Positions 17,268 through 27,949 of a stretch of 64,000 bases of DNA are shown here, piece by piece (within the stretch, counting starts at the first letter, position 1; each line of letters begins with the position of its first letter). The stretch is from an alpha proteobacterium AAP38 (GTDB lineage: Bacteria > Pseudomonadota > Alphaproteobacteria > Azospirillales > Azospirillaceae), in the NCBI GenBank assembly GCA_001296005.1, contig LJHR01000003.1:1-64000 (forward strand). The letters run 5' to 3'. The position numbers and the translations under genes were made by a program. The notes beneath the pieces were generated by a model. The model worked only from the letters and a program-made list of their open reading frames with translations, ran no database searches and was not told the origin of the DNA.

Positions 17268-18164
17268 ATGCTTCATGACGTGATCATCATCGGTGGCGGC
17301 TTTGCCGGTCTGGCCGCCGCAATGCCCCTGACGCGGGCGCGGCGGCGTGTGCTGCTGATCGATGCGGGACAGCCGCGCAACCGGTTCGCGGCGCATTCCT
17401 ATGGGTTCCTGGGTCAGGATGGGGTGGCACCGGCGGACATCCAGGCACGCGGCATGGCCGAACTGTCCGCCTATCCGACCTTCACCCTGGTGCGGGGGGA
17501 GGTGGTGAGGGCGGCGGGCACCCTGGACGCCTTTGCCGTCGCCCTGGCGGATGGCAGCACCCTTGAGGGCCGGCGTCTTATCCTGGCCACCGGCGTGCGG
17601 GATGAATTGCCGGCCATTCCGGGCATGAAGGAACGCTGGGGTGTGGGTGCCCTGCATTGCCCCTATTGCCATGGTTATGAGGTGGCGGGGCGGCCGCTTG
17701 GCGTTCTGGGCACCCAGGCCGGATCAGATATGAAGGCGCTGCTGGTGTCGGATTGGGGGCCTGTCACCCTGTTCACCCAAGACGCGTTCCTGCCAGGGGC
17801 GGAGATGATGGCCCGGCTGACCGAACGCGGTATCACGGTGGAAAGGGTGCCGATCATGGAAATGCTGGGCGAGGCACCGTCACTATCGGCGGTAAGGCTG
17901 GCCGATGGGCGGGTCCTGCCCCTGGCCGCCCTGTTCGTCGGACCCCGCACCCATATGGCCAGCCCCCTGGCCCTGCAATTGGGCTGCGCCTTTGAGGAGG
18001 GGCATAGCGGCCCCTATCTGCGGATCAATGAGGGCAAGGAAACCAGCGTGCCCGGCATCTTCGCGGCGGGTGACGCCACCATGCAGATGCACAGCGCAAC
18101 CTTGTCGGTGGCGTCAGGTATGCTTGCGGGGGTGGGGGCACACCGGTCGCTGCTGGGGTTTTGA
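17268..18164 (+). CDS. thioredoxin-reductase-like FAD disulfide oxidoreductase
   Basis: The 298-residue product has the FAD motif VIIIGGGFAGLAAA (5-18), a redox pair in ALHCPYCHGYE (Cys131, Cys134) and the second FAD motif VPGIFAAGDAT near the C-terminus. The NADPH-binding motif of true thioredoxin reductases (GGGxSA) is replaced by LGTQAGSD at about 144-151. The CPYCHGYE form and weak NADPH site resemble the GliT/HlmI dithiol oxidase branch. It may therefore move electrons between thiols and oxygen or another donor rather than use NADPH, which is inference. ATG 17268 follows GGAGG by five bases. It is convergent with the divL-like gene, six bases apart. Confidence 0.85.
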   Translation: MLHDVIIIGGGFAGLAAAMPLTRARRRVLLIDAGQPRNRFAAHSYGFLGQDGVAPADIQARGMAELSAYPTFTLVRGEVVRAAGTLDAFAVALADGSTLEGRRLILATGVRDELPAIPGMKERWGVGALHCPYCHGYEVAGRPLGVLGTQAGSDMKALLVSDWGPVTLFTQDAFLPGAEMMARLTERGITVERVPIMEMLGEAPSLSAVRLADGRVLPLAALFVGPRTHMASPLALQLGCAFEEGHSGPYLRINEGKETSVPGIFAAGDATMQMHSATLSVASGMLAGVGAHRSLLGF

Positions 18165-18170
18165 TCGAAC

Positions 18171-20636
18171 CTACAGCTTCACGGGCATGGCGGGCAGGCG
18201 GCAGCGGATGGTGCTGCCATTCTGCCCGTCGCTTTCAATCTCGACGGCGCCGCCATGTAGTTCCACGAAGCTTTTCACCAGCGACAGGCCCAGGCCGGCA
18301 CCGCCCGACCCGGTATTGCCGGCGGCCCCGCGTTCGAACCGTTCGAAGACGCGGCTCTGTTCCTCGGTGGTGATGCCCAGGCCGGTATCGGCGACGCCCA
18401 GCACAACCTGATCACCCTGCCGTTCCGCCGACAGGGTGATGCGGCCGCCGGCAGGCGTGAACTTGATGGCGTTGGAGACGAGGTTGAACAAGGCCTGTTT
18501 CAGCCGCTTCTCGTCCCCCTGCATGGCCCCGACATGATCGGGAACATCGACGCGCAGGTCCAGTCCCTGCTTGCGGGCCCAGTCGCGGGTCAATCCTGCG
18601 ACCGAATGCAGAAGCTGTGGAATGTCGAACTGTTCTTGTTCCAGCACCATGAACCCGGCCTCGATGGTGGCCAGATCCAGGATGTCATTGACCAGAGACA
18701 GCAGGCGCCGGCTCGCCTCCAGCACACCCTTGGCATATTCCTGCTGCCGGTTGTTCAGCGGCCCGAAATACTGGTTATGCAGGATTTCGGCGAAGCCCAT
18801 GATGGCGTTCAGCGGCGTGCGCAGCTGATAGGACACGTTGGCGATGAATTCCGCCTTCAACCGGTCGGCGGCCTCCAGCGCTTCATTGCTGGACCGCAGG
18901 GCCGTTTCGACCTTGTCGCTGTCGGTGACGTCCAGGCAGGAGAACAGCACCGCCCCGTCGGGCAGCGGTACCAGGGCATAGCGCAGGACCGATCCATCGA
19001 CCCGGCGCATGATGCCGGCATCCGCGGCGCGTTCCAGCAGGCGGCTGACCAGCCGGTCCCGCTCCTGATCCCAATCCCCGCCTTCGTCCAGCAGCGGGCG
19101 CACGAAATCGACCAGCCGGTTGGCATGCGGCTCGCCCCGCACCTGTTCGGCATCGACGGACCAGAGACGCTGGAAGGCTGGGTTGCAGAGTTTCAGGCGG
19201 CCATCGCCGCCGAACACGGCCACCCCTTCGGCCAGATTGTCCAGCGTCTCCTGCTGCACCGCCATCAGGGTGTTGTAGGAGCTTTCCAGGGCCAGGGTGT
19301 GGGTCACATCCTCGGCCACGAACATCAGTCCGCCAAACGGATGCGGCACCACGAGGGAGCGCAGCGTCCGCCCGTCGGGCAGATGCATCAGCTCTTCCAT
19401 CGGCTCGATCAGCGAGGTGAACAGGCCCAGCTGCTGCTTCTTCCAGCGCGGGAAATCCGCCTCTTCCGTCAGCTTGCGGCGGTCACGCAGGTCTTCCAGC
19501 ACCTCGCCAAAGGTCGGTTCCTCTGCCAGCCAGCCCGTATCCATGTCCCATAGCCGTGCGAAGGCGTGGTTATGGAACTTGATCCGCATGTCGGGGCCAT
19601 AGATGGCGATGGCGGAGCCCAACTGGTGCAGCACCTCGCCATGCGCGTCGATATGGCGGGTCAGCTCATCCTTTAGGCCGCGTTCGGTGGTCCGGTCCAC
19701 GGCCATGCCGATCATGCAGCCTTGCGGCAGGGGGACTTCGGTCAGCTGGAACAGACGGCGGTCGCCATCCACCACCAGGAACCGTTCCTCGCTCTGCGCC
19801 GCCCCCGTCTCCCGCGCGCGCTGGGCCAGATCGCGGGGCGCGCCAAACAGGCCGCCGCCGGGCAGTTCGCGGCCCGCCTCAAGCACCTGTTCCGGGCTGC
19901 TGTCCAGCAGGTTGGCATAGGCCTGATTGCACCAGTCCAGGTCCAGCGACGCATTGCGCCGCCAAAGCGGGATGGGCAGGGTGGACAGAAGGCAACGCAG
20001 CTTTTCCAGCTCCATCGCCTGCGCACCTTGCAATTCCTGACGGCGCACTTGTTCCTGGCCCTGCGGCGTGACATCGCGCAGCCAAAGCAGATGCAGGGCA
20101 GTGCCATCCGTCGCCTTGCCCCGCCGTCCGCTGGCCAGGAAGAAGGCCGACCCGTCGGCAAGCCGGACATTGATCTGGAAGGGCTGGCCACTGTCGGTCA
20201 GATGGCGGAAGGAACCGTGCAGAGCGGCGGCATCGCTGGGCGCCAGCGCCTGTTCCACATCCTCCAGCCCGCGCACCTGTTCCAGGCCCAACAGGGCCGC
20301 GAATCCGGCGGACTGTGCCAGATCGCCGTCGCTGCCCAGGGCGAACCAGGCATCGGGGCTGGCATCCAGCAGGGCCAGCAGACGGGCATTCTCCGTCCGC
20401 GTCTCCTGCATATCCAGTTCCCGCCCCCGGCCCCAGGCCAGAAGCCGCAGGAACATCGCGGCGATGGTCAGAAGCAGGGCCAGCGTCAGCAGGCCGAGCA
20501 CGGGGGATTGCGCTTCCCACAGGGGAAGCAGCATCCAGCCGATCGCAGCCAGCCCCAGCAGGGCGGCACCGGCGATCGCGATGACATGGGCGACGGCGGG
20601 CTTCACAATGGGCCAGAGTGTAGGGGGTGAAACCAT
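18171..20636 (-). CDS. divL: DivL-like PAS sensor kinase with Tyr at the H-box
   Basis: The 821-residue product has two N-terminal membrane helices (about 14-33 and 41-62), several PAS-like domains (about 75-570), a HisKA-like dimerisation helix and an intact ATPase domain (N box NLVSNAIKF, G1 VADTGLGI, G2 GGAGLGLSLVKSFVELHGG). The H-box reads FIANVSYQLRTPLNAIMGF: the phospho-accepting His of SHELRTPL is Tyr603 and the following Glu is Gln. Tyr in place of His is the hallmark of Caulobacter DivL (769 residues), which acts with DivK/CckA in cell-cycle signalling, and the architecture matches. Assignment is by motif and layout. A longer upstream frame is rejected because it lies opposite hslV. 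Confidence 0.8.
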   Translation of the reverse strand: MVSPPTLWPIVKPAVAHVIAIAGAALLGLAAIGWMLLPLWEAQSPVLGLLTLALLLTIAAMFLRLLAWGRGRELDMQETRTENARLLALLDASPDAWFALGSDGDLAQSAGFAALLGLEQVRGLEDVEQALAPSDAAALHGSFRHLTDSGQPFQINVRLADGSAFFLASGRRGKATDGTALHLLWLRDVTPQGQEQVRRQELQGAQAMELEKLRCLLSTLPIPLWRRNASLDLDWCNQAYANLLDSSPEQVLEAGRELPGGGLFGAPRDLAQRARETGAAQSEERFLVVDGDRRLFQLTEVPLPQGCMIGMAVDRTTERGLKDELTRHIDAHGEVLHQLGSAIAIYGPDMRIKFHNHAFARLWDMDTGWLAEEPTFGEVLEDLRDRRKLTEEADFPRWKKQQLGLFTSLIEPMEELMHLPDGRTLRSLVVPHPFGGLMFVAEDVTHTLALESSYNTLMAVQQETLDNLAEGVAVFGGDGRLKLCNPAFQRLWSVDAEQVRGEPHANRLVDFVRPLLDEGGDWDQERDRLVSRLLERAADAGIMRRVDGSVLRYALVPLPDGAVLFSCLDVTDSDKVETALRSSNEALEAADRLKAEFIANVSYQLRTPLNAIMGFAEILHNQYFGPLNNRQQEYAKGVLEASRRLLSLVNDILDLATIEAGFMVLEQEQFDIPQLLHSVAGLTRDWARKQGLDLRVDVPDHVGAMQGDEKRLKQALFNLVSNAIKFTPAGGRITLSAERQGDQVVLGVADTGLGITTEEQSRVFERFERGAAGNTGSGGAGLGLSLVKSFVELHGGAVEIESDGQNGSTIRCRLPAMPVKL

Positions 20637-20698
20637 TGAAATGCAAGCATCAGGGGGCAGAGCCAGGGCCAGGGTGGGGCTGTCCCATGGTGCCCATG

Positions 20699-20727
20699 CT
20701 TGACGTTGTCCGCCGCCTGCCCACATA
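20699..20727 (+). promoter_or_regulatory. heat-shock-like (sigma-32) promoter of hslVU
   Basis: CTTGAC at 20699-20704 and CCACATA at 20721-20727 with a 16-base spacer resemble the alphaproteobacterial RpoH pattern (CTTGAC, then CCCATAT-like). The position about 40 bases before hslV fits a heat-shock operon. This is a by-eye match. Confidence 0.5.
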
Positions 20728-20768
20728 GCAGGGCGTGTTCTTCCTTCCTTTGCCTTTGAGTGAGCCCG

Positions 20769-21329
20769 ATGACCGGCAATCCAAATCCCCACGACCCTAT
20801 CCAGTGGCATGGCACCACCATCATTTCCGTCCGCAAGGATGGGCAGGTGGTCATCGCCGGTGACGGCCAGGTGTCGATGGGGCAGACGGTGATGAAGTCC
20901 AATGCCCGTAAGGTCCGCCGTCTGGCGGGCGGCACCGTCATGGCCGGATTCGCCGGCGCCACCGCCGACGCCTTCGCCCTGTTCGAACGGCTGGAAGCCA
21001 AGCTTGAACAGCATCCGGGGCAGTTGACCCGCGCGGCGGTGGAAATGGCCAAGGATTGGCGCACCGATCGTTATCTACGCCGTCTGGAGGCGCTGATGGC
21101 TGTGGCGGACAAGGACGTCTCTCTGGTCATCACCGGCAATGGCGATGTTCTGGAACCCGAAGACGGCATCATCGGCATCGGATCGGGCGGCTCCTATGCC
21201 CTGGCGGCGGCCCGCGCGCTGAAGGATATTGAAGGTTTCGATGCCGAAATGATTGCCCGTAAGGCTATGAAAGTGGCCGCCGACATCTGTGTCTATACCA
21301 ACCATTCCGTCACGCTGGAGAAGATGTGA
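20769..21329 (+). CDS. hslV: HslV, protease subunit of HslUV
   Basis: The 186-residue HslV forms the double hexameric peptidase core driven by HslU. The pro-segment [15 protein letters not shown] precedes the mature N-terminal Thr of [23 protein letters not shown]; removal of the pro-segment exposes the catalytic Thr. [14 protein letters not shown] and [12 protein letters not shown] near the C-terminus are typical. GTG at 20760 is an alternative start. Its stop overlaps the hslU ATG by one base (TGATG), so the subunits are translationally coupled. Confidence 0.97.
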   Translation: MTGNPNPHDPIQWHGTTIISVRKDGQVVIAGDGQVSMGQTVMKSNARKVRRLAGGTVMAGFAGATADAFALFERLEAKLEQHPGQLTRAAVEMAKDWRTDRYLRRLEALMAVADKDVSLVITGNGDVLEPEDGIIGIGSGGSYALAAARALKDIEGFDAEMIARKAMKVAADICVYTNHSVTLEKM

Positions 21330-22651
21330 TGAGTGCCACCGCCTTCTCCCCGCGTGAGATCGTTTCGGAGCTGGATCGATTTATTGTCGGCCAGAACGAA
21401 GCCAAGCGCGCTGTCGCCATCGCGCTGCGCAACCGCTGGCGCCGTCAGCAGCTGACCGGCCAGATGCGCGAGGAAGTATATCCCAAGAACATCCTGATGA
21501 TCGGCCCGACCGGCGTGGGCAAGACCGAGATCGCGCGTCGTCTGGCCAAGCTGGCTCAGGCGCCGTTCGTTAAGGTGGAGGCGACCAAGTTCACCGAAGT
21601 CGGCTATGTCGGCCGTGATGTGGAACAGATCATCCGTGATCTGGTCGAAGCCGCCATCGTCATGACCCGCACCCGCTTGCGCCAGGAAGTGGCCGCCAAG
21701 GCCGAATTGCATGCCGAGGAACGGGTGCTGGACGCGCTGGTCGGCGACGGGGCGGGGGCGGAGACCCGCGCGAAGTTCCGCAAGATGCTGCGCGAAGGCA
21801 CGCTGAACGACCGCGAGATCGAGGTGCAGGTGGCCGACAATGCCGTTCCCGGCATGCCGACCTTCGATGTGCCCGGCATGCCGGGCGCCCAGATGGGCAT
21901 GGTCAATCTGGGTGATATTTTCGGCAAGGCCTTTGGTGGCGGTCGCACCAAGACCCGCAAGATGAGCGTGTCGGAAAGTTATGAAGTGCTGATGGCCGAG
22001 GAAAGCGACAAGCTTCTCGATAATGAGAAGGTGGTCGCCGAGGCCATCCATTCGGTGGAGCAGAACGGCATCGTCTTCCTGGACGAGATCGACAAGATCT
22101 GTGCGCGCGGTGAACATCGCGGTGGTGGCGACGTGTCGCGCGAAGGCGTGCAGCGTGACCTGCTGCCCCTGATCGAGGGCACGGTGGTGTCCACCAAACA
22201 TGGGGCCGTGAAGACCGACCATATTCTGTTCATCGCGTCGGGTGCTTTCCATGTCGCCAAGCCCAGCGACCTGCTGCCGGAATTGCAGGGCCGTCTGCCT
22301 ATTCGTGTGAATTTGCAGCCCCTGTCCCAGGCCGATTTCCGCCGCATCCTGACGGAGCCGGAATGCAGCCTGATCAAGCAATATGTCGCCCTGCTGAAGA
22401 CGGAAGAGGTGGAGTTGGTCTTTACCGACGACGCCATCGACGAACTGGCCCGGCTGGCCGCCGAGATCAACCGGACGGTCGAGAATATCGGTGCCCGCCG
22501 CCTGCACACGGTGATGGAACGTCTGCTGGAGGAAATCAGCTTCGCCGCGACGGAAAGGAGCGGGGAGGCAATCACGGTGGATGCCGCCTATGTCCGTCAG
22601 CAGCTGGACGGCCTGTCGCAGAATACCGATCTGTCGAAGTTCATTTTGTAA
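21329..22651 (+). CDS. hslU: HslU, ATPase subunit of HslUV
   Basis: The 440-residue AAA+ unfoldase of the HslUV protease has Walker [17 protein letters not shown], Walker [12 protein letters not shown], the pore motif GYVGRDVE and the sensor-2 region [16 protein letters not shown]. The inserted I-domain lies between about residues 105 and 235 and has a Met/Gly/Pro-rich stretch ([19 protein letters not shown]). The C-terminus ends LSKFIL, the conserved tail that opens the HslV pore. ATG 21329 is preferred over GTG 21326. Expression is likely from the heat-shock-like promoter ahead of hslV. Confidence 0.97.
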   Translation: MSATAFSPREIVSELDRFIVGQNEAKRAVAIALRNRWRRQQLTGQMREEVYPKNILMIGPTGVGKTEIARRLAKLAQAPFVKVEATKFTEVGYVGRDVEQIIRDLVEAAIVMTRTRLRQEVAAKAELHAEERVLDALVGDGAGAETRAKFRKMLREGTLNDREIEVQVADNAVPGMPTFDVPGMPGAQMGMVNLGDIFGKAFGGGRTKTRKMSVSESYEVLMAEESDKLLDNEKVVAEAIHSVEQNGIVFLDEIDKICARGEHRGGGDVSREGVQRDLLPLIEGTVVSTKHGAVKTDHILFIASGAFHVAKPSDLLPELQGRLPIRVNLQPLSQADFRRILTEPECSLIKQYVALLKTEEVELVFTDDAIDELARLAAEINRTVENIGARRLHTVMERLLEEISFAATERSGEAITVDAAYVRQQLDGLSQNTDLSKFIL

Positions 22652-22808
22652 GGGACTGTCGGGCGGTGGCTGTATCGGCTGCCGCCCCCGCTGCTGACCC
22701 CCGCCGCCTGGGTGCGGATGGGGTCACAAATTTTCCGATATTTTTCCTCTTGAGCCGGCCCTTGGGGCAAGCCCGATAAGGTCTTCGTTCGAAGAAGGAA
22801 GACACGTC

Positions 22809-23615
22809 TTGGCAAAAGCTGGACCTTATCTGCGTTGTGCCGCCGCCGCCCGCCGGCTTGGTGTAACCGCAAAGGCACTGCGCGTTTACGAAGCGCATGG
22901 ATTGGTTCGGGCCGAACGGACCGCCGCCGGTTGGCGGGTCTATGGCCCTGACCAGATCGCGCGCCTGCATCAGGTGATCGCCCTTAAGAGCTTCGGCTTT
23001 TCGCTCAGCAGGATTGCCGAACTCCTGTCCGGCGGTATGCCCGATCTGGCCACTTTCCTGGAATGGCATGATCAGGTGCTGTGCCAGGAGGCGGAGCGTA
23101 TCGACAGGGCGCGGCGGCTGTTGGGTACGGCCCGACTTAAACTTGCCAGAGGCGATGGTCTTTCCTTGGACGATCTGATGACGCTCTCGAAGGAAACGAC
23201 AATGACTGACAATCGTACGGAAGATCTGGCGGCTGCTTATGCGGTGGTCGCCAACAAACATTTCTCCGCGGCCGACCAGGCAATCCTGACGGCCAACGGC
23301 TATCGCGGCATGGATAAACCCGATGCGGATTGGGACGCCCTGGGCCAGGAGGCCGCCCGCCTCATGAAGATTGTTGATCCGACCTCCGCCGAAGCTATGG
23401 ACCTTGCGCGCCGCTGGATGGGCAAGGTGTTCGAGGCCACGGGTGGCGACCCGGCCTTGACCGAAAGGATGCGAACGGTGGCGCGCGAGTTGAACAGGCA
23501 CCCTGACTTTGCAGCGGCCTCCAACTCATCCAATGAGATGACGGATTTCATCACCAAGGCCTATGGCGCCGCCATCGCCGCCGGAATTCTGCCGAAACCG
23601 GTGAGTGTAGGGTGA
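22809..23615 (+). CDS. MerR-family regulator with TipAS effector domain
   Basis: The 268-residue product (TTG start, AAGGAAG seven bases upstream) has an N-terminal MerR winged helix (LRCAAAARRLGVTAKALRVYEAHGLV...GWRVYGPDQIARLHQVIALKSFGFSLSRIAELL), a helical linker, and a C-terminal domain of about 120 residues resembling TipAS. That domain (AAYAVVANKHFSAADQAILTANGY...WDALGQEAARLM...ARRWM) is the globin-like pocket that binds thiopeptides and other drugs in TipA-type regulators. It probably senses a small molecule and may autoregulate. No efflux gene is adjacent. Confidence 0.85.
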   Translation: MAKAGPYLRCAAAARRLGVTAKALRVYEAHGLVRAERTAAGWRVYGPDQIARLHQVIALKSFGFSLSRIAELLSGGMPDLATFLEWHDQVLCQEAERIDRARRLLGTARLKLARGDGLSLDDLMTLSKETTMTDNRTEDLAAAYAVVANKHFSAADQAILTANGYRGMDKPDADWDALGQEAARLMKIVDPTSAEAMDLARRWMGKVFEATGGDPALTERMRTVARELNRHPDFAAASNSSNEMTDFITKAYGAAIAAGILPKPVSVG

Positions 23616-24086
<471 letters not shown>

Positions 24087-24398
24087 ATGTTCGCAGTCAT
24101 CCGCACCGGCGGTAAGCAGTACAAGGTCGCGGCCGGCGACGTCATTCGGGTTGAGAAGCTGGCCGGTGAGGCTGGCGCCTCCCTGAAGCTGGACGAAGTC
24201 CTGCTGGTCAGCAACGAGGGCACCACCACTGTCGGTACGCCCCTGATCGCCAACGCCGTTGTCACGGCTGACGTTGTCGCCCAGGATCGCAACGACAAGA
24301 TCATCATCTTCAAGAAGAAGCGCCGCCAGAACTACCGCCGGAAGAACGGCCATCGTCAGGAAGTGACGGTGCTGCGCATCACCGGTATCCAGGCCTGA
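24087..24398 (+). CDS. rplU: 50S ribosomal protein L21
   Basis: The 103-residue L21 begins [18 protein letters not shown] and has the basic [16 protein letters not shown] segment followed by VLRITGI at the end. It binds 23S rRNA domain I near L20. ATG 24087 gives the standard N-terminus; an upstream in-frame GTG would add four residues without support. rpmA follows 36 bases downstream in the classic rplU-rpmA operon. Confidence 0.98.
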   Translation: MFAVIRTGGKQYKVAAGDVIRVEKLAGEAGASLKLDEVLLVSNEGTTTVGTPLIANAVVTADVVAQDRNDKIIIFKKKRRQNYRRKNGHRQEVTVLRITGIQA

Positions 24399-24434
24399 GC
24401 GCCTTTTTGAAGCTTCAGTTGAGGAGTTAAATCC

Positions 24435-24722
24435 ATGGCACATAAAAAGGCAGGCGGCTCGTCCCGCAATGGTCGCGATACCGCTGGCCGCCGTCTGGGC
24501 GTCAAGCGCTTCGGCGGTGAGCTGGTTCTGGCCGGCAACATCCTGGTCCGTCAGCGCGGCACCAAGTTCCATGCTGGCGAGAATGTCGGCATCGGCAAGG
24601 ACCACACGCTGTTCGCGCTGGTTCACGGCAATGTCGAGTTCAAGACCGGCCTGAAGGGTCGCACCTTTGTCGCCGTCAACGAAGTCAGCTTCGATGACGA
24701 GCCGGCGATCGCTGCCGAGTAA
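24435..24722 (+). CDS. rpmA: 50S ribosomal protein L27
   Basis: The 95-residue L27 starts [20 protein letters not shown] with the typical [18 protein letters not shown] and HTLFALVHG segments. The flexible N-terminus reaches the peptidyl-transferase centre. GAGGAG eight bases before ATG 24435 is the ribosome site. It is followed by a strong terminator, which separates it from obgE. Confidence 0.98.
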   Translation: MAHKKAGGSSRNGRDTAGRRLGVKRFGGELVLAGNILVRQRGTKFHAGENVGIGKDHTLFALVHGNVEFKTGLKGRTFVAVNEVSFDDEPAIAAE

Positions 24723-24751
24723 GGTCTGTCCATCGGCTTTTAGGCCGGTGA

Positions 24752-25987
<1,236 letters not shown>

Positions 25988-26025
25988 GGGACTGAGAGTT
26001 GATTATCGTCCAGCCATGACAGGAT

Positions 26026-26397
26026 TTGACAACCACCATTCATGACATGCGGAACTCGATTGAGCGTGCAGTTCTTCGCGTCATGTATCGGCAGCTTGGT
26101 ACCAATTTGGAGCCGGAATTTAACGTTGATAGTCGTAACTTTACAGGGTCTGGATATTTCGCATCGTTAAGCTTCTGTAAGCCGAATGTTTCGATTCCCG
26201 ATGGTCCCGTTGATATTGGGATCAATTTATTATTGAATAATGGTTCCGTGCTATCCGACGTGATTCTGTTTGTTAAGTCTGGTCAGGTTGACTTAATTGA
26301 ATTTGTCGGTTTGGGTACTGATTGGCCCGATGATATTCTGAATTTCAAGGTCGTGAATTCAGAAGCGAACGTTGTTGATTGGAACCTTCCCGGCTGA
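26026..26397 (+). CDS. AT-rich orphan gene, unknown function
   Basis: The frame encodes up to 123 residues from a TTG start (MTTTIHDMRNSIERAVLRVMY...). ATG at 26047 would give 116 residues. Neither has a strong ribosome site. Base composition is visibly lower in GC (mid-40s percent by eye) than the mid-60s around it, and codons end in A/T unusually often. The product is acidic, without signal peptide or membrane helix, with a beta-rich pattern (PVDIGINLLLNNGSVLSDVILFVKSGQVDLIEFVGL). I do not recognise it. The composition suggests recent acquisition between obgE and miaB. Size and acidity would suit an immunity- or antitoxin-like protein, but that is speculation. Confidence 0.6.
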   Translation: MTTTIHDMRNSIERAVLRVMYRQLGTNLEPEFNVDSRNFTGSGYFASLSFCKPNVSIPDGPVDIGINLLLNNGSVLSDVILFVKSGQVDLIEFVGLGTDWPDDILNFKVVNSEANVVDWNLPG

Positions 26398-26527
26398 GGC
26401 CTCCAACGCCGCCCTCCATGCACCGCCATCGCCCCCGCTCATCCGTGCTGCAACGTTGACTCTGGCGGCCACATCCCTATCTTGCACCGGCTAAACGGCT
26501 GGCCTTTGCCAGCCCGTGCCCTTTGTC

Positions 26528-27949
26528 ATGCGGAAAGGCCCCGGTTTCGGGGTGACGGCGTTGAAGAAGAAGCTGTTCATCAAGACCTATGGCTGCCAGA
26601 TGAATGTCTATGACAGCGACCGCATGGCCGATGTCCTGGGGCCGCTGGGGTATGAGCCGACGGATACGCCCGATGGCGCCGATATGGTGATCCTGAACAC
26701 CTGCCATATCCGTGAGAAGGCATCGGAAAAGGTCTATTCCGAGCTGGGGCGTATCCGGCACCTTCAGAATGAGAAGGCGGCGGACGGCGGGCGCATGGTG
26801 GTGGCCGTGGCCGGCTGTGTGGCGCAGGCGGAGGGGGCGGAGATCATGATGCGCGCCCCGCATGTGGATATGGTGTTCGGTCCCCAGACCTATCACCAGC
26901 TGCCCGAAATGGTGACGCGCGCGGTACGCGGGGCCGGCGGGGTGGTGAATACCGACTTCCCGGTGGAGAGCAAGTTCGACCTGCTGCCCGAGGAAAGTGC
27001 CAAGCCGCAGGGGCCGGCGGCGTTCCTGTCGGTGCAGGAAGGCTGCGACAAGTTCTGCACCTTCTGCGTCGTCCCCTATACGCGTGGGTCGGAATATAGC
27101 CGGCCCGTCAGCCAGGTGCTGAACGAGGCGCGGCGGCTGGTGTCGCACGGTGTGCGGGAGGTCACCCTGCTGGGCCAGAATGTGAATGCGTTCCATGGTG
27201 AGGGGCCGGATGGCAAGGCCTGGGGCCTGGGTCGGCTGATCCGGCAACTGGCGGAGATCGACGGGCTGGAGCGTATACGCTATACCACCAGCCACCCGCG
27301 CGACATGGATGACGACCTGATCGACGCGCACGGCACCGTGCCGCAACTGATGCCGTTCCTGCATCTGCCGGTACAGTCGGGTTCCGACCGTATCCTGGCG
27401 GCCATGAACCGCAAGCACACGGGCGATGATTACCGCCGCCTGATCGACCGACTGCGCGCACGTCAGCCCGATCTGGCCCTGTCGTCGGATTTCATCACGG
27501 GCTTTCCCGGTGAAACGGATCAGGATTTTGCCGACACGCTACGCCTGATCACCGATATCGGCTATGCCCAGGCCTATAGTTTCAAATATTCCCCCCGCCC
27601 CGGTACGCCCGCCGCCGGTCTGGAAGGCCGTCAGGTGGACGAGAAGGTGAAGGATGAGCGGTTGCAGGCGGTGCAGCAATTGCTGAACGCCCAGCAGGTA
27701 GCCTTCAACCAGACCATGATCGGGCGGAACCTGACCGTGCTGTTCGACCGTGTGGGCAAGCTGGAGGGGCAGTTGCTGGGCCGCAGCGCCTATATGCAGT
27801 CGGTCTATGTCCAGGCCCCGGCCCGGTTGATGGGCCAGATGGTGGAGGTGCATGTCACCGGCGCCTTCGCCAACAGCCTGTCGGGCCATGTCGTGACCGG
27901 TGAAACCATGACCCTGGCCGCCCGCCCGGCGGTGGAGGCACACGCTTGA
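26528..27949 (+). CDS. miaB: tRNA-2-methylthio-N6-dimethylallyladenosine synthase
   Basis: This 473-residue radical-SAM methylthiotransferase modifies i6A37 of tRNAs. The N-terminal UPF0004 domain has [26 protein letters not shown] and VAVAGCVAQ, whose Cys bind the auxiliary cluster. The radical-SAM motif reads [19 protein letters not shown]-terminal TRAM domain ([10 protein letters not shown]...[15 protein letters not shown]) follows. ATG 26528 is used; GTG 26516 and TTG 26561 are also in frame. It overlaps phoH by four bases and starts a run of coupled genes to corC. Confidence 0.95.
   Translation: MRKGPGFGVTALKKKLFIKTYGCQMNVYDSDRMADVLGPLGYEPTDTPDGADMVILNTCHIREKASEKVYSELGRIRHLQNEKAADGGRMVVAVAGCVAQAEGAEIMMRAPHVDMVFGPQTYHQLPEMVTRAVRGAGGVVNTDFPVESKFDLLPEESAKPQGPAAFLSVQEGCDKFCTFCVVPYTRGSEYSRPVSQVLNEARRLVSHGVREVTLLGQNVNAFHGEGPDGKAWGLGRLIRQLAEIDGLERIRYTTSHPRDMDDDLIDAHGTVPQLMPFLHLPVQSGSDRILAAMNRKHTGDDYRRLIDRLRARQPDLALSSDFITGFPGETDQDFADTLRLITDIGYAQAYSFKYSPRPGTPAAGLEGRQVDEKVKDERLQAVQQLLNAQQVAFNQTMIGRNLTVLFDRVGKLEGQLLGRSAYMQSVYVQAPARLMGQMVEVHVTGAFANSLSGHVVTGETMTLAARPAVEAHA

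Noticed and set aside
20637-21014. Upstream extension of the divL-like frame to 947 residues
   Set aside because: The added part lies opposite hslV and its promoter, has no domain signal, and would remove the natural membrane-anchor start at 20636.
26026-26397. The AT-rich gene as part of an insertion sequence or integron cassette
   Set aside because: No transposase, terminal inverted repeats, target duplication or attC-like site flank it.
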